Under the pieces are notes generated by a model. The model ran no database searches. It was not told the origin of the DNA and saw nothing but the letters and a program-made list of their open reading frames with translations. Made by a program: the position numbers and the translations under genes. This document shows, piece after piece, positions 8,390 to 17,344 of a stretch of 63,586 nucleotides of DNA (positions are counted from its first letter, which is position 1; each line of letters starts with the position of its first letter). Location of the stretch: NCBI GenBank assembly GCA_019429405.1, contig JAHYIZ010000013.1, forward strand, positions 1 through 63,586. The letters run 5' to 3'. Source of the stretch: Paracoccaceae bacterium (GTDB lineage: Bacteria > Pseudomonadota > Alphaproteobacteria > Rhodobacterales > Rhodobacteraceae).

Positions 8390-9292
8390 TCAGCGTGACG
8401 GGATCGTGCCTTGCGCGGCGCGAATGAAATTGGACGCGACCTGGCTGAGCGGCGCACCCTTGCGCCACGCGAGGCCGACCTGCACCGAAGGCAGATCGCT
8501 GGACACATCACGAATTTCGATGCGGTCCCCCTCCAGCGACCAGGGCCGGTAGACAAGGCTGGGCAAAATTGCCAGCCCGGCGCCGGTGGCAACAAGGCTG
8601 CGCACCGCCTCGACCGAGCGGGTACGAAAAGCAATCTCAGGCTTGACCGCAAGCGAGGCCATCAGATTGCGCATGCTTTCTTCGATCTCATCCACCATCA
8701 GCTGAATCAGCGGCTGCCTCGCCAGCTGTTCCAGCGCGATCGCCTCCTGCTGCGCCAAAGGGTGGCCAAGCGGCAGCCACAGTCGGTAGGGCGACACCAG
8801 CAACGCCTCGACGTGCAGCGCCATGCGGTCGCGCACCGAAGAGGTCAGCAGCACCACCACATCAAGCTCGCCGCCGATCAGCAGGTGTTGCAGGTATTCG
8901 CCGCTGTCCTCGATCACGTTCAACTCGACCTGCGGATGCGCGCGCCGGAACCGCGACAGAATGTCTGAAAGCACGTAGCCCGCGACCAGCGAGGTAACGC
9001 CCAGCGAAAGCCGCCCGGTGACCTGCTCGACGTCATCCTGAAACGCGGTGCGGGCTGTTGCCACATCTTGCAGGATCTGGCGCGCATGGCGCAGAAAGGC
9101 GCTGCCCTTGTGGGTAATTTCCATGCCCCGCGCCTGTCGGTCGAACAGGGTCACGCCAAGGTCATCCTCAAGCGCGCGTACCGCCTCGGTCACCGAGGAC
9201 TGCGAAATGGAAAGCGCGCGCGCCGCGCCAGTGACCGAGCCCTGCTCGGCGGCTGCAACGAAAAACTGTAGCTGGCGAAGGGTAAATGCCAC
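8390..9292 (-). CDS. LysR-family transcriptional regulator
   Basis: The 300-residue protein has the N-terminal winged helix-turn-helix (LRQLQFFVAAAEQGSVTGAA, then LSISQSSVTEAVRALEDDLG) and a C-terminal periplasmic-binding-like effector domain. It lies upstream of ydcSTUV-patD in the same orientation with a 175-bp gap, so it is the likely regulator of amine uptake. The effector could be a polyamine or GABA-related compound, but nothing in the sequence identifies it. Upstream (9293-9567) I see no gene before the decayed IS6 element. Confidence 0.88.
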   Translation of the reverse strand: MAFTLRQLQFFVAAAEQGSVTGAARALSISQSSVTEAVRALEDDLGVTLFDRQARGMEITHKGSAFLRHARQILQDVATARTAFQDDVEQVTGRLSLGVTSLVAGYVLSDILSRFRRAHPQVELNVIEDSGEYLQHLLIGGELDVVVLLTSSVRDRMALHVEALLVSPYRLWLPLGHPLAQQEAIALEQLARQPLIQLMVDEIEESMRNLMASLAVKPEIAFRTRSVEAVRSLVATGAGLAILPSLVYRPWSLEGDRIEIRDVSSDLPSVQVGLAWRKGAPLSQVASNFIRAAQGTIPSR

Positions 9293-9567
9293 GCGGCCCC
9301 CTTGGTTTTCCGCCCCTTGCCGACGCGAATTGCGTCGAAAAGCGCACCGGCACGTGCGGACCTTCTGCCAGTTTTCCTGCCGCTGTGCCAGCCAAGTCTT
9401 GTGCAGCCGAGCGAATTGCCCGTTCGCGCAACCGCTAAGGCAGGTCGGTTCACTTGAACAGGTTTCGCGCGTTACTTGGGTGGAGACCCGCCACTGTCAT
9501 TCCGCCAAGGGGCTTGCGTCAGAGGAACTTTCTTGCCGTTGGCGCGGAGGCCGCCTAGCCTTGCGGA

Positions 9568-10271
9568 ATGACCCAACGCTCCCTGTTCCGGTACTTCAAA
9601 ACCTTGCCCGAGATCATCCGCCTGGCGGTGATGACGTACGTCAGGTTCCCGCTGTCGCTGCGCAACGTAGAGGATCTGCTGCATGAACGTGGCATCGCTT
9701 TCAGCCAGGAAACGGTGCGGTTCTAGTGGAACAGGTTTGGCCCGTTGTTCGCTGCTTAAATTCGCAACCGACGTGTCGAAGGCGCGCGGTCGAGCCGCTG
9801 GCGGTAGCACCGCGACGAGGTTTTCGTGAAGATCAACGGCGAACGGCACTAACTTTGGCGCGCCGTCGACCACGAAGGCGAAGTGCTCGAAAGCTTTGTG
9901 ACAAAGACGCGCGATATGAAAGCCGCGTTGAATTTCATGTAGAAATCTCTGAGGCGGCATGGCGGTGCGGAAGAGATTGTGACAGATCGGCTTCGGTCCT
10001 ATGGCGCTGCGTTCATGGAACTCGGCATCCACGACCGACATGAAACGGGCCGTTGGGCCAACAACCGCGCTGAGAATTTGCACCAGCCGTTCTGAAAAAA
10101 GGAACGGATGATGCTTCGTTTCCGACGGATGCAGACGTTACAGAGTTTGTTTCCGACCACGCCTCGGTCCATAACCTTTTCAACCGGGAGCGCGCCCACT
10201 ACAGCCGACAGAATTTCAAGGCCAACCGCGCCGCCGCTCTCGCCGAGTGGCGCGACCTTCCCGCGGCTTGA
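9568..10271 (+). pseudogene. IS6-family transposase, decayed
   Basis: The start RSLFRYFKTLPEIIRLAVMT with YVRFPLSLRNVEDLLHERGI and the end YSRQNFKANRAAALAEWRDL belong to an IS6/IS26-type transposase of normal length (about 235 codons). The gene is broken by stops (TAG at 9724 replacing a Trp codon after ETVRF, TAA shortly after) and several frameshifts. DEVFVKINGE and TDRLRSYGAA are readable only in pieces. The inactive copy marks the left side of the arsenic island. I could not identify its terminal repeats. Confidence 0.85.
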
Positions 10272-10515
10272 CAGATTGCTTGGATTGGGAAACTGAGACG
10301 AGTTCGCATTGGTCTGCCAGCACCGCCACCAACAATCTTAGGTTGAGCGTCTCTGAGCGGTAGCGCGTTTTCTCGCTCTATTTCAGAGGGTTGCGCGGTT
10401 TATAGTGCGGCAGAGACGCCGGGGAATGGGGGTGCGCCGCCCGAAGTCGCCTGCAGTCTCTCGGGGTCCATTTGGTCCTGCGGTTTTCGGTGGTGACGGC
10501 GAATCCCGGGACTCT

Positions 10516-10959
10516 TCAGAGACCAAGCGCTTTGATTTGCGCGGCCCAGTCGGCGGGCAGGTTCAGGCGCAGGATGGCGTTGGTGGTCCAATGCGGGGCG
10601 AGTGTGCCGTTCAGGATGGCATGTTGGATCTGCGGCGCGAGGAAGGCCAGTGTCAGGCGGCTGCGGATGGCGCTTTCTGACCGCTGCTCGGATGCGGCGA
10701 TCCTGGCGAGGCTCCGGCCCGCCCGGATCGCTTTGACCCAACCGTGGGCGCGGGCGAGGTTCTGTTGCAGCACGGCATCGGGGCGGGGCTCGATCTGGCC
10801 CGAGATCAGCCGGGTTTCAACACCGCGCCGGCGTTGCGTAAAGGGCTTTTCAAAGGTCGTTGAAGCGGGGTTTACCTGATCAATGTGCAACGCCAGTCGA
10901 GCAGAGATCTCGACTTTGCTAAGGGTGATGCGGAGTTGGCCCGGCGCAAGGTAACCGGC
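10516..10959 (-). pseudogene. Serine recombinase (DNA invertase-like), C-terminal remnant
   Basis: Minus-strand reading gives LAPGQLRITLSKVEISARLA, then RRRGVETRLISG, LARAHGWVKAIRAGRSLARI and RLTLAFLAPQIQHAIL. This is the C-terminal region of the recombinases annotated as site-specific recombinase/DNA invertase Pin homologues in alphaproteobacteria, downstream of the zinc ribbon. The N-terminal catalytic Ser domain is missing: an in-frame stop lies at 10962-10960 and no continuation is visible upstream. It is therefore a non-functional fragment. Confidence 0.65.
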
Positions 10960-11269
10960 TCAGTTCTGGGTGAAAATCAACAAATCCACCAGATTCGAGA
11001 CACGACCCCACCGGGACCACCGGTCAGACTGGCACCGAGCAACTAACCGCCGTTGATGCGCAGGAAATCGCGGCACTAACGTGCCAAAGCCATCGGCACG
11101 CGAGAGAGTTCGGCGTTTGTCGAACTCCCTCCGCCTCTTCAAGCTGCCATCTGACTTGGCCGATCGACCGCATAGCAGCGCCGCAAGTCGCGCGATTCAT
11201 CGACTGTGTCGCCGTCGAGCTGATCGTGACTCCTGCCGAGTAACACTTGCATCGTCGTTTACCGATCTA
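10960..11269. other. Gene-free spacer between recombinase remnant and arsR
   Basis: About 310 bp with no convincing gene in any frame; short open frames here lack recognisable protein patterns. The right-hand end must contain the ars promoter, since the palindromic operator follows at once. I see no clean -35/-10 pair. Confidence 0.5.
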
Positions 11270-11295
11270 TATGTATCGACCGTCAACGATACATA
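11270..11295. promoter_or_regulatory. Palindromic operator upstream of arsR
   Basis: TATGTATCG-ACCGTCAA-CGATACATA is a perfect inverted repeat with 9-bp arms and an 8-bp spacer. It ends 10 bp before the arsR ATG. Position and symmetry fit the operator of an ArsR-family repressor, released when As(III) binds. The operon arsR-arsD-arsA-acr3 follows. Confidence 0.75.
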
Positions 11296-11305
11296 GGCGT
11301 GTGAA

Positions 11306-11683
11306 ATGCTGGATCGAAACACCGTGGCGCTGTCCCCTTCCATCGAGGCAGACCGGGTTGCATCAATCGCCAAGGCGCTGGCGCATCCTGCCCGCATCAG
11401 GATCATCAGCTTTCTGCTCTCGAAGCCCGGCTGCATCGGCGGTGACATCGTAGGCGAGGTGGGACTCGCGCAATCGACGGTCTCTGAACATCTGCGGATA
11501 TTGAAGGACGCAGGGATCGTGACCGGCGCCATCGACTATCCTCGTGTCTGCTATGCGCTCGACCCTTCGGCGATGGCGCCGCTTCAGAACCTGATCGAGG
11601 CCATCGCCGCGCGCTCGCCAGAGGGCGAGGCGCCGTGCTGCTACACCCCCGAAGGCCGCATCCCCAAGGAGACCACGAAATGA
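11306..11683 (+). CDS. arsR: ArsR-family arsenic-responsive repressor
   Basis: The 125-residue protein has the winged helix-turn-helix of the ArsR/SmtB family: IAKALAHPARIRIISFLL, then GDIVGEVGLAQSTVSEHLRI with the recognition helix. Candidate As(III) ligands are a Cys in SKPGCIGG just before the recognition region, the Cys of PRVCYALD and a CC pair in GEAPCCYTPEG near the C-terminus. It is first in the ars operon and ends in a 4-bp ATGA overlap with arsD. It should repress the operon at the palindrome just upstream. Confidence 0.9.
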   Translation: MLDRNTVALSPSIEADRVASIAKALAHPARIRIISFLLSKPGCIGGDIVGEVGLAQSTVSEHLRILKDAGIVTGAIDYPRVCYALDPSAMAPLQNLIEAIAARSPEGEAPCCYTPEGRIPKETTK

Positions 11684-12120
11684 CAACCCTCACCGTTTAC
11701 GACCCCGCCATGTGCTGCTCGACCGGCCTTTGCGGCACGCAAGTTGACCAGCGTCTTGTCGATCTGGCGGCCGACCTGGATTGGCTGAAAGAGCAGGGCG
11801 TGACCGTCCGCCGCTATGGTCTCAGCCGCGAGCCGACAGAATTTGCCGCAAATGAAACCATCCGTCAGATCATGCAGGAAAGCGAAGGCGACGATCTGCC
11901 CGCCTTTCTGGTCGATGGCGCCCTCAAGGCAAAGGCGCGCTATCCTGCCCGCGCGGAACTGGCCGAATGGGTCGGCCTTGCCGCGCCGCAGGCGGGCCGA
12001 AGCGTGACGGCCTCATCCTGTTGCGGTTCGGCAAAGGCCGAGCCCGCCGCAGCCACGGGTTGCTGTGACGGCAGCGCGAAATCGGCCCCTGTCAAGGAAA
12101 AGGCCGGAAGCTGCTGCTGA
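11680..12120 (+). CDS. arsD: Arsenite metallochaperone ArsD
   Basis: ArsD passes trivalent arsenic or antimony to the ArsA ATPase. The 146-residue protein has the thioredoxin-like fold with the As(III) site in YDPAMCCSTGLCGTQVD (Cys12, Cys13 and Cys18). Two more vicinal Cys sets lie near the end (SSCCGS, TGCCDG) and a final CC, as in long ArsD versions. FLVDGALKAKARYPARAELA is the usual C-terminal block. The start overlaps the arsR stop (ATGA). A 7-bp inverted repeat (12141-12147/12163-12169) in the 100-bp gap before arsA may form an mRNA hairpin. Confidence 0.93.
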   Translation: MTTLTVYDPAMCCSTGLCGTQVDQRLVDLAADLDWLKEQGVTVRRYGLSREPTEFAANETIRQIMQESEGDDLPAFLVDGALKAKARYPARAELAEWVGLAAPQAGRSVTASSCCGSAKAEPAAATGCCDGSAKSAPVKEKAGSCC

Positions 12121-12220
12121 TGCAGCCCTCCGCCTGATCCGTCGCAAGATACGCCGCAGTCATTGCGACCGGACCGCAAGAAATGCCGGCCGCACTTGAG
12201 AGGCGGCGAAAGGAGATGTC

Positions 12221-13972
12221 ATGTTCAAAGACCTGCCCAAATTCGTGTTCCTGACCGGCAAGGGCGGCGTGGGCAAGACCTCGCTCGCCTGCGCCACGGC
12301 GGTCGGCCTTGCCGACGCGGGCAAGCGGGTGCTGCTGGTGTCGACCGACCCGGCCTCGAATGTCGGGCAAGTGTTCGGAGTCGAGATCGGCAACCATATC
12401 ACGCCGATTGCGGCCGTACCGGGGCTTGAGGCGATGGAGATCGACCCCGAGGCAGCGGCGGCCGAATACCGCGACCGCATCGTGGGGCCGATGCGCGGCG
12501 TGCTGCCCGAAAAGGCGCTGAAGGGTGTCGAGGAACAACTGTCCGGCGCCTGCACCACCGAGATCGCAGCCTTCGACGAATTCACGGCACTTCTGACCGA
12601 CGATGCCGTTACGGATCGCTACGATCACATCATCTTTGACACCGCCCCCACCGGCCATACGATCCGCCTGCTGAAACTGCCCGGCGCCTGGTCAGGATTC
12701 CTGGAAACCGGCGGCGATGCCTCTTGCCTTGGCCCGCTGGCCGGGCTGGAAAAGCAGCGCACGCGATATGCGGCGGCGGTAGACAACCTGTCGGATGCCG
12801 CCCGCACCCGGTTGATCGTCGTCGCCCGCCCGCGCGCAAGCTCGCTGGCCGAGGCTGCGCGCACCTCGCGCGAGTTGGCCGGGATCGGGATTGCTAACCA
12901 GCACCTGGCGATCAACGGGCTGATGCCCGAGGACGCGATGGGCGATGCGCTGGCCGGCGCCCTGATCGCGCGCGACCGTGCGGCACTGGACGGGATGGAC
13001 AAGGCCCTTGCCGCCCTGCCGCAGTCACGCTTTTGGCTGCGCCCCGAGAACCTCGTCGGCCTCGATGCACTGCGCCGGATGGCTGCGCCCGTCGATCTGG
13101 CCGCGGCCAAGGCGCGGCAGCCTGAGGCCGACCTGCCGCCGCTTTCGGCTTTGGTCGACGATATCGAGGCCGCTGGCAAGGGCCTTGTAATGACCATGGG
13201 CAAGGGCGGGGTCGGCAAGACCACCATCGCCGCTGCCGTGGCCGTCGAACTGGCGGCGCGCGGGCATGAGGTGCTGTTGACCACCACCGACCCGGCCGCC
13301 CATCTGACCGAAACGCTGGCCGGCGACGTGCCGCACCTGACCGTCAGCCGGATTGACCCCGAGGTCGAGACGCGGGCCTACCGCGACCATATCCTTGCGA
13401 CCAAGGGCGCCAGCCTTGACGCGCAGGGCCGCGCGATGCTGGAAGAAGATCTGCGCTCGCCCTGCACCGAGGAAATTGCCGTGTTTCAGGCATTTTCCCG
13501 CGTGATCCGCGAGGCGGGGCGCAAGTTCGTGGTAATGGACACCGCGCCCACCGGCCACACGCTGCTGCTTCTGGATGCGACGGGTTCCTACCACCGCGAT
13601 GTGTTGCGGCATGCGGGCGAAAGCGCCACGCACATGACCACGCCGATGATGCGGCTGCAAGACCCCGCGCAGACGAAGATCCTGATCATCACGCTGCCGG
13701 AAACCACGCCGGTTCTGGAAGCGGCCCGCTTGCAGGAAGACCTCCGCCGCGCCGGGATCACACCCTGGGGCTGGGTCGTCAACGCCAGCCTTGCCGCCAC
13801 CGGAACCACCCACCCGATCCTTGCCGCCCGGGCCGCAACCGAAGCGCCGGAGCTTGCAAAGGTCCGTGAGAACCTCTCCACACGCCACGCAGTCGTGCCG
13901 ATGCAGGCCGAAGACCCGGTGGGTGCTGACCGCCTGCGTGCGCTGACCGGCCGCGAGCCAGCACTGGCCTAA
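12221..13972 (+). CDS. arsA: Arsenite-transporting ATPase ArsA
   Basis: The 583-residue soluble ATPase has two homologous halves, each with a deviant Walker A: GKGGVGKTSLACATAVGLA near residue 15 and GKGGVGKTTIAAAVAVELA near residue 328. Each half also has the DTAPTGHT signature that couples nucleotide to metal binding. Metalloid-binding Cys are in GACTTEIAAF and SPCTEEIAVF. The ATG follows AAAGGAGATGTC. ArsA normally drives the membrane carrier, here Acr3, making efflux ATP-dependent. Length is normal and no lesion is seen. Confidence 0.95.
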   Translation: MFKDLPKFVFLTGKGGVGKTSLACATAVGLADAGKRVLLVSTDPASNVGQVFGVEIGNHITPIAAVPGLEAMEIDPEAAAAEYRDRIVGPMRGVLPEKALKGVEEQLSGACTTEIAAFDEFTALLTDDAVTDRYDHIIFDTAPTGHTIRLLKLPGAWSGFLETGGDASCLGPLAGLEKQRTRYAAAVDNLSDAARTRLIVVARPRASSLAEAARTSRELAGIGIANQHLAINGLMPEDAMGDALAGALIARDRAALDGMDKALAALPQSRFWLRPENLVGLDALRRMAAPVDLAAAKARQPEADLPPLSALVDDIEAAGKGLVMTMGKGGVGKTTIAAAVAVELAARGHEVLLTTTDPAAHLTETLAGDVPHLTVSRIDPEVETRAYRDHILATKGASLDAQGRAMLEEDLRSPCTEEIAVFQAFSRVIREAGRKFVVMDTAPTGHTLLLLDATGSYHRDVLRHAGESATHMTTPMMRLQDPAQTKILIITLPETTPVLEAARLQEDLRRAGITPWGWVVNASLAATGTTHPILAARAATEAPELAKVRENLSTRHAVVPMQAEDPVGADRLRALTGREPALA

Positions 13973-13993
13973 CTTCAAGGAAAGACGTCATTC

Positions 13994-15052
13994 ATGTCTG
14001 CATTCGAACGATACCTCTCGATCTGGGTCGCGCTGGCGATCATCGCCGGCCTTGCGCTCGGCCAGATCGCACCGGGGCTGGTCGGGTTCTTGGCCGGGCT
14101 GGAATACGGCTCGGTCAACTTCGTTGTCGCCATCCTGATCTGGGCCATGGTCTACCCGATGATGGTGGCCGTTGATTTCCGCGCACTGTCACGGGTGCAC
14201 GAACGGCCCAAGGGGCTGATCATCACGCTGGCGGTGAACTGGCTGATCAAGCCCTTCACCATGGCCGCCCTTGGCGTGCTGTTCTTCGACTGGCTCTTTG
14301 CGCCCTTCATCGAACCCGGCACGTCGGGCCAATACATCGCGGGCCTGATCCTGCTGGGGGCCGCGCCCTGCACGGCCATGGTCTTTGTGTGGTCGCAACT
14401 GACCAAGGGCGATCCGAACTACACGCTGGCGCAGGTCTCGCTCAACGACGCGATCATGGTGTTCGCCTATGCGCCGATCGTGGCGCTGCTTTTGGGCGTG
14501 ACCGACATCACCGTGCCATGGGAAACGCTGGTGCTGTCGGTGGGGCTTTATGTGGTGATCCCGCTCTCGGCGGGCATCGTGACGCGGACGTTCATGACTC
14601 GCAAAGCCGCCAACCCGGCGGCGGCCGAGGCAGCGGTGGGTGCCTTCACGGCGAAGATCAAGCCCTTCTCCATCGTCGGCCTGCTGGCGACCGTGGTGCT
14701 CTTGTTCGCATTTCAGGGCGAGGTGATCCTGTCGCAGCCGTTGGTCATCGGGCTGATCGCGATCCCACTTCTGATTCAGTCCTACGGCATCTTCGCTGTC
14801 GCCTATTGGGCGGCGAAGGCCTGGCGTGTGCCCCACAACGTCGCCGCCCCCTGCGCGATGATTGGAACGTCGAACTTCTTCGAGCTGGCCGTCGCCGTCG
14901 CCATCGGGCTCTTCGGCCTCAACTCCATCGCCGCACTGGTGACGGTCGTGGGCGTGCTGGTCGAGGTGCCGGTGATGCTGTCGCTGGTCTGGTTCGCCAA
15001 CCGCACCAAGCACTGGTTCCCGGCTGAAGAGACCGCTAGCCTGCGGCGTTAG
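13994..15052 (+). CDS. acr3: ACR3-family arsenite efflux permease
   Basis: The 352-residue carrier has about ten membrane helices and ACR3 landmarks: [34 protein letters not shown] with the essential Cys, [15 protein letters not shown] and [19 protein letters not shown]. It expels As(III) across the inner membrane, probably energised by ArsA. It is last in the operon, 21 bp after arsA. No arsenate reductase follows; sequence runs at once into an IS5 remnant, so arsC may have been lost or may lie elsewhere. Confidence 0.95.
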   Translation: MSAFERYLSIWVALAIIAGLALGQIAPGLVGFLAGLEYGSVNFVVAILIWAMVYPMMVAVDFRALSRVHERPKGLIITLAVNWLIKPFTMAALGVLFFDWLFAPFIEPGTSGQYIAGLILLGAAPCTAMVFVWSQLTKGDPNYTLAQVSLNDAIMVFAYAPIVALLLGVTDITVPWETLVLSVGLYVVIPLSAGIVTRTFMTRKAANPAAAEAAVGAFTAKIKPFSIVGLLATVVLLFAFQGEVILSQPLVIGLIAIPLLIQSYGIFAVAYWAAKAWRVPHNVAAPCAMIGTSNFFELAVAVAIGLFGLNSIAALVTVVGVLVEVPVMLSLVWFANRTKHWFPAEETASLRR

Positions 15053-15078
15053 AAAACCGCACATCGAAGCTGACGATC

Positions 15079-15488
15079 TTGGCGTTGTTGAGCAGCCTTT
15101 TCTGGCTGACCGACGCGCAGATGGCGCGGCGCCAGTGCTTCTTCCCCAAAGGCCACGGCACGCCGCGCGTCGATGACCGGCGGGCGTTGAGTGGGATAAT
15201 CTTGCTCAATCGCAATGGCCTGCGGTGGCGTGATGCGCCAAAGGCGGAGCGCCCGCCAAAGACCCGTTACAACCGATGGAAGCAGTAGCACGGCAAGGCG
15301 AAAAGCCCTGCATCCCAGGCCCGAAGTCTCGCGCCAAACCGGCCAAACACGACAAGCGCCGCTACAGGATCGAGATCATCTTCGGCAGGCTCAAAAATTG
15401 GCGCAGGGTTGCCATCCGCTACGACCGCTGCCCGAAGGTCGGCCTCTCCGCCATCGCCCTCGCCGCAACCGTCATGCTCTGGCTATGA
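15079..15488 (+). pseudogene. IS5-family transposase, internally deleted
   Basis: The first 70 codons (SSLFWLTDAQMARRQCFFPK, then GTPRVDDRRALSGIILLNRN and GLRWRDAPK) are the N-terminus of an IS5-type transposase. After NRWKQ the sequence jumps, in another frame from 15276, to PCIPGPKSRAKPAKHDKRRY and RIEIIFGRLKNWRRVAIRYD, the C-terminus with the catalytic Glu. The middle, with both catalytic Asp residues, is deleted and the likely original ATG is now TTG. The element is dead and marks the right edge of the arsenic island. Confidence 0.85.
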
Positions 15489-15572
15489 AGCAACGCCGAG
15501 CCTGACCCTTGCGCTGCGATGCCGTCGATGGGCGACCACATGAGCAGGGCCGGGTGCCCCGCCCCGCTCTGG

Positions 15573-16220
15573 CTAGAACGCATACCCGAACCGCGCAATA
15601 TCGGCCGCGCAGAGCTTGCCGACCATTGCGGCGTCGGCATCAGAGTAATAGGCGCGCCAGTCGGCGGCGCGGGTTGACGGATTGACACGCGGCATCGGTG
15701 GCAAGGAAAAGCCCAGATGCGCCTCCAGTATAGCGGCATCCTCCGCCAGATGTTCAAGCCGCAGGAAGGCATCGCAGCATTCGCCCACGCCGGGCAGGGT
15801 CACATAGCTGGCATAGGGCGTTGCGCCAATTGCATTGCAGGTAGCGGGGGCGTTGAGAAAGCCGCTGAAATCGGTTGCCCGCGCCAGCGCCACCTGCGGA
15901 TGCGCGAAGGTCTGCGCGCGCAGCCAGTGGTAATAGCTCACCATCCGGTCCCACGGATTGCGCACAAGGGTAAATGTGAAAAACGCTTGCGCTTCGGCGG
16001 GGGTGATCAGCCCGATCACATCGGCCAGCGTCGCGTGTTTCCAGATCCGCCCCGCAGCCCGCGCACCGTGCAACCGGCGCCGCCTGCGCCGCGCCTTGGG
16101 GGTATCGCCGATCAGGATGTCATCTGCCAACGCGCGCGATTCGAGCGCCGCGGCCAACGCAGTGCCCCCGGTCTTGGGGATGTGCACAAAGATATAGCGG
16201 CGCCCGCGCGAGATGATCAT
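15573..16220 (-). CDS. Sulfotransferase family protein
   Basis: The 215-residue protein has the PAPS-binding P-loop YIFVHIPKTGGTALAAALES at the N-terminus and the 3'-phosphate motif LVRNPWDRMVSYYHWLRAQT in the middle, diagnostic of the sulfotransferase-2 fold. Acceptors for these short bacterial members are usually unknown (glycans or lipids are possible). It lies directly downstream of the EamA transporter gene on the same strand, with a 9-bp gap, so the two may be co-transcribed. Confidence 0.85.
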   Translation of the reverse strand: MIISRGRRYIFVHIPKTGGTALAAALESRALADDILIGDTPKARRRRRRLHGARAAGRIWKHATLADVIGLITPAEAQAFFTFTLVRNPWDRMVSYYHWLRAQTFAHPQVALARATDFSGFLNAPATCNAIGATPYASYVTLPGVGECCDAFLRLEHLAEDAAILEAHLGFSLPPMPRVNPSTRAADWRAYYSDADAAMVGKLCAADIARFGYAF

Positions 16221-16229
16221 GGCGGAACC

Positions 16230-17153
16230 TTAGCGCCCGCGCAGCGCGATCAAAACCCCCGCCGCGGCGATTACGCCCATGCCGATGAGCGCGACGAGGC
16301 CCGGCACCTGCCCCCAGAGCAGCCAGCTCCAGATCGCCGCAGCAGGCAATACCGAGTACTCGAATACAGAGGCATGGCTTGCCTGCGTCAACTGGTAGCC
16401 GCGCACCAGAAGCCCGACCCCCACCAGCGAGCCCGCCGCCTGCACCGCGACCCAGAACCAGACCCCGGCGCTCGGCCATGCGGCGCCGCGGGTCAGGAAG
16501 CCATCGGTGCCCGCCGCCGCCTCAGGGGCGAGCACTGCCAGCACCGCCATGCCCGCAAGGCCCATGACCCCAAGCGCCGCCATGTACCCCGCCGTCAGCG
16601 TGGCGACGCTTTCACGCGGGCACCAGGCGCGGGTCGCCACATTGCCCAGCGCGTAGAATGCGCCCCCTGCCACCGGCATCAGCGAAACCGCCCCGAAGGT
16701 GCCGCCCGCCACCGGCCCCAGCACCAGCAGAATGCCCGCGAAACCGAGCACGGCCGCAAGCAGCGACACGCCCGAGATGCGCTGGCCGTAGAACACCCGC
16801 TGAATCAGCAGCACGAAGAATGGCGCCGAAAACAGCCCCGCCGCAACCTGCGCCACCGGCAGAAATCCGAGTGCCCCGAAATAGAGGAGCATTCCGGTCG
16901 CGTGCACCAGACTGCGCGCCAACACCGCGCGCATCGAAACCGGGCGCAGCCGCATGCGCAGCAGCGCCACCGCGACGGCGAGCATCGGTACCATCATCGC
17001 CGTGCGCAACACCTGAAACTGCCAAAGCCCGATCTCCTCGGCAATGACGCGCACATAATTGTCGATGTAGCCGATGATGACAGCGAACATCCCGATTGCT
17101 ACCGCCGCCGCAACCGTGCGGTTCGGCATCGTTGCCATGCTTGCCTCTGCCAT
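16230..17153 (-). CDS. EamA/DMT-superfamily transporter
   Basis: The 307-residue protein has ten hydrophobic segments in two EamA repeats, with family motifs such as ALGFLPVAQVAAGLFSAPFF and ASHASVFEYSVLPAAAIWSW. The ATG at 17153 has GGGGGCG just upstream; a longer reading from 17255 would add a charged leader without family resemblance. DMT proteins export amino acids, metabolites or drugs; no substrate can be named. It precedes the sulfotransferase gene. Confidence 0.85.
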   Translation of the reverse strand: MAEASMATMPNRTVAAAVAIGMFAVIIGYIDNYVRVIAEEIGLWQFQVLRTAMMVPMLAVAVALLRMRLRPVSMRAVLARSLVHATGMLLYFGALGFLPVAQVAAGLFSAPFFVLLIQRVFYGQRISGVSLLAAVLGFAGILLVLGPVAGGTFGAVSLMPVAGGAFYALGNVATRAWCPRESVATLTAGYMAALGVMGLAGMAVLAVLAPEAAAGTDGFLTRGAAWPSAGVWFWVAVQAAGSLVGVGLLVRGYQLTQASHASVFEYSVLPAAAIWSWLLWGQVPGLVALIGMGVIAAAGVLIALRGR

Positions 17154-17344
17154 ACCCGCCCCCTTGCGCCACACCCGATCTTCAACGTCCGCAACGCTCT
17201 CGCCAGCCCGAAAGCGACATCGCCGCGCAATTTGCCCGAAAATCTGGCAGATCACGGCGGCCGGGCGGTGGCTTGGGCGCCCAGCGCATTGACCGGCCCT
17301 TGGCTTCGTCTATCCTGAAACAAAAGAAAAGGGGCGGGCAGGCG

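Noticed and set aside
7060-8652. 530-codon version of the ydcS protein
   Set aside because: The first 146 codons overlap the lysR gene and have no signal peptide; the ATG at 8214 has a ribosome site and starts a proper signal peptide.
15717-17318. Plus-strand open frame of 533 codons
   Set aside because: It lies antisense to the sulfotransferase and EamA genes, is rich in Arg/His/Pro/Gln as expected from a shadow frame in GC-rich DNA, and has no domain resemblance.
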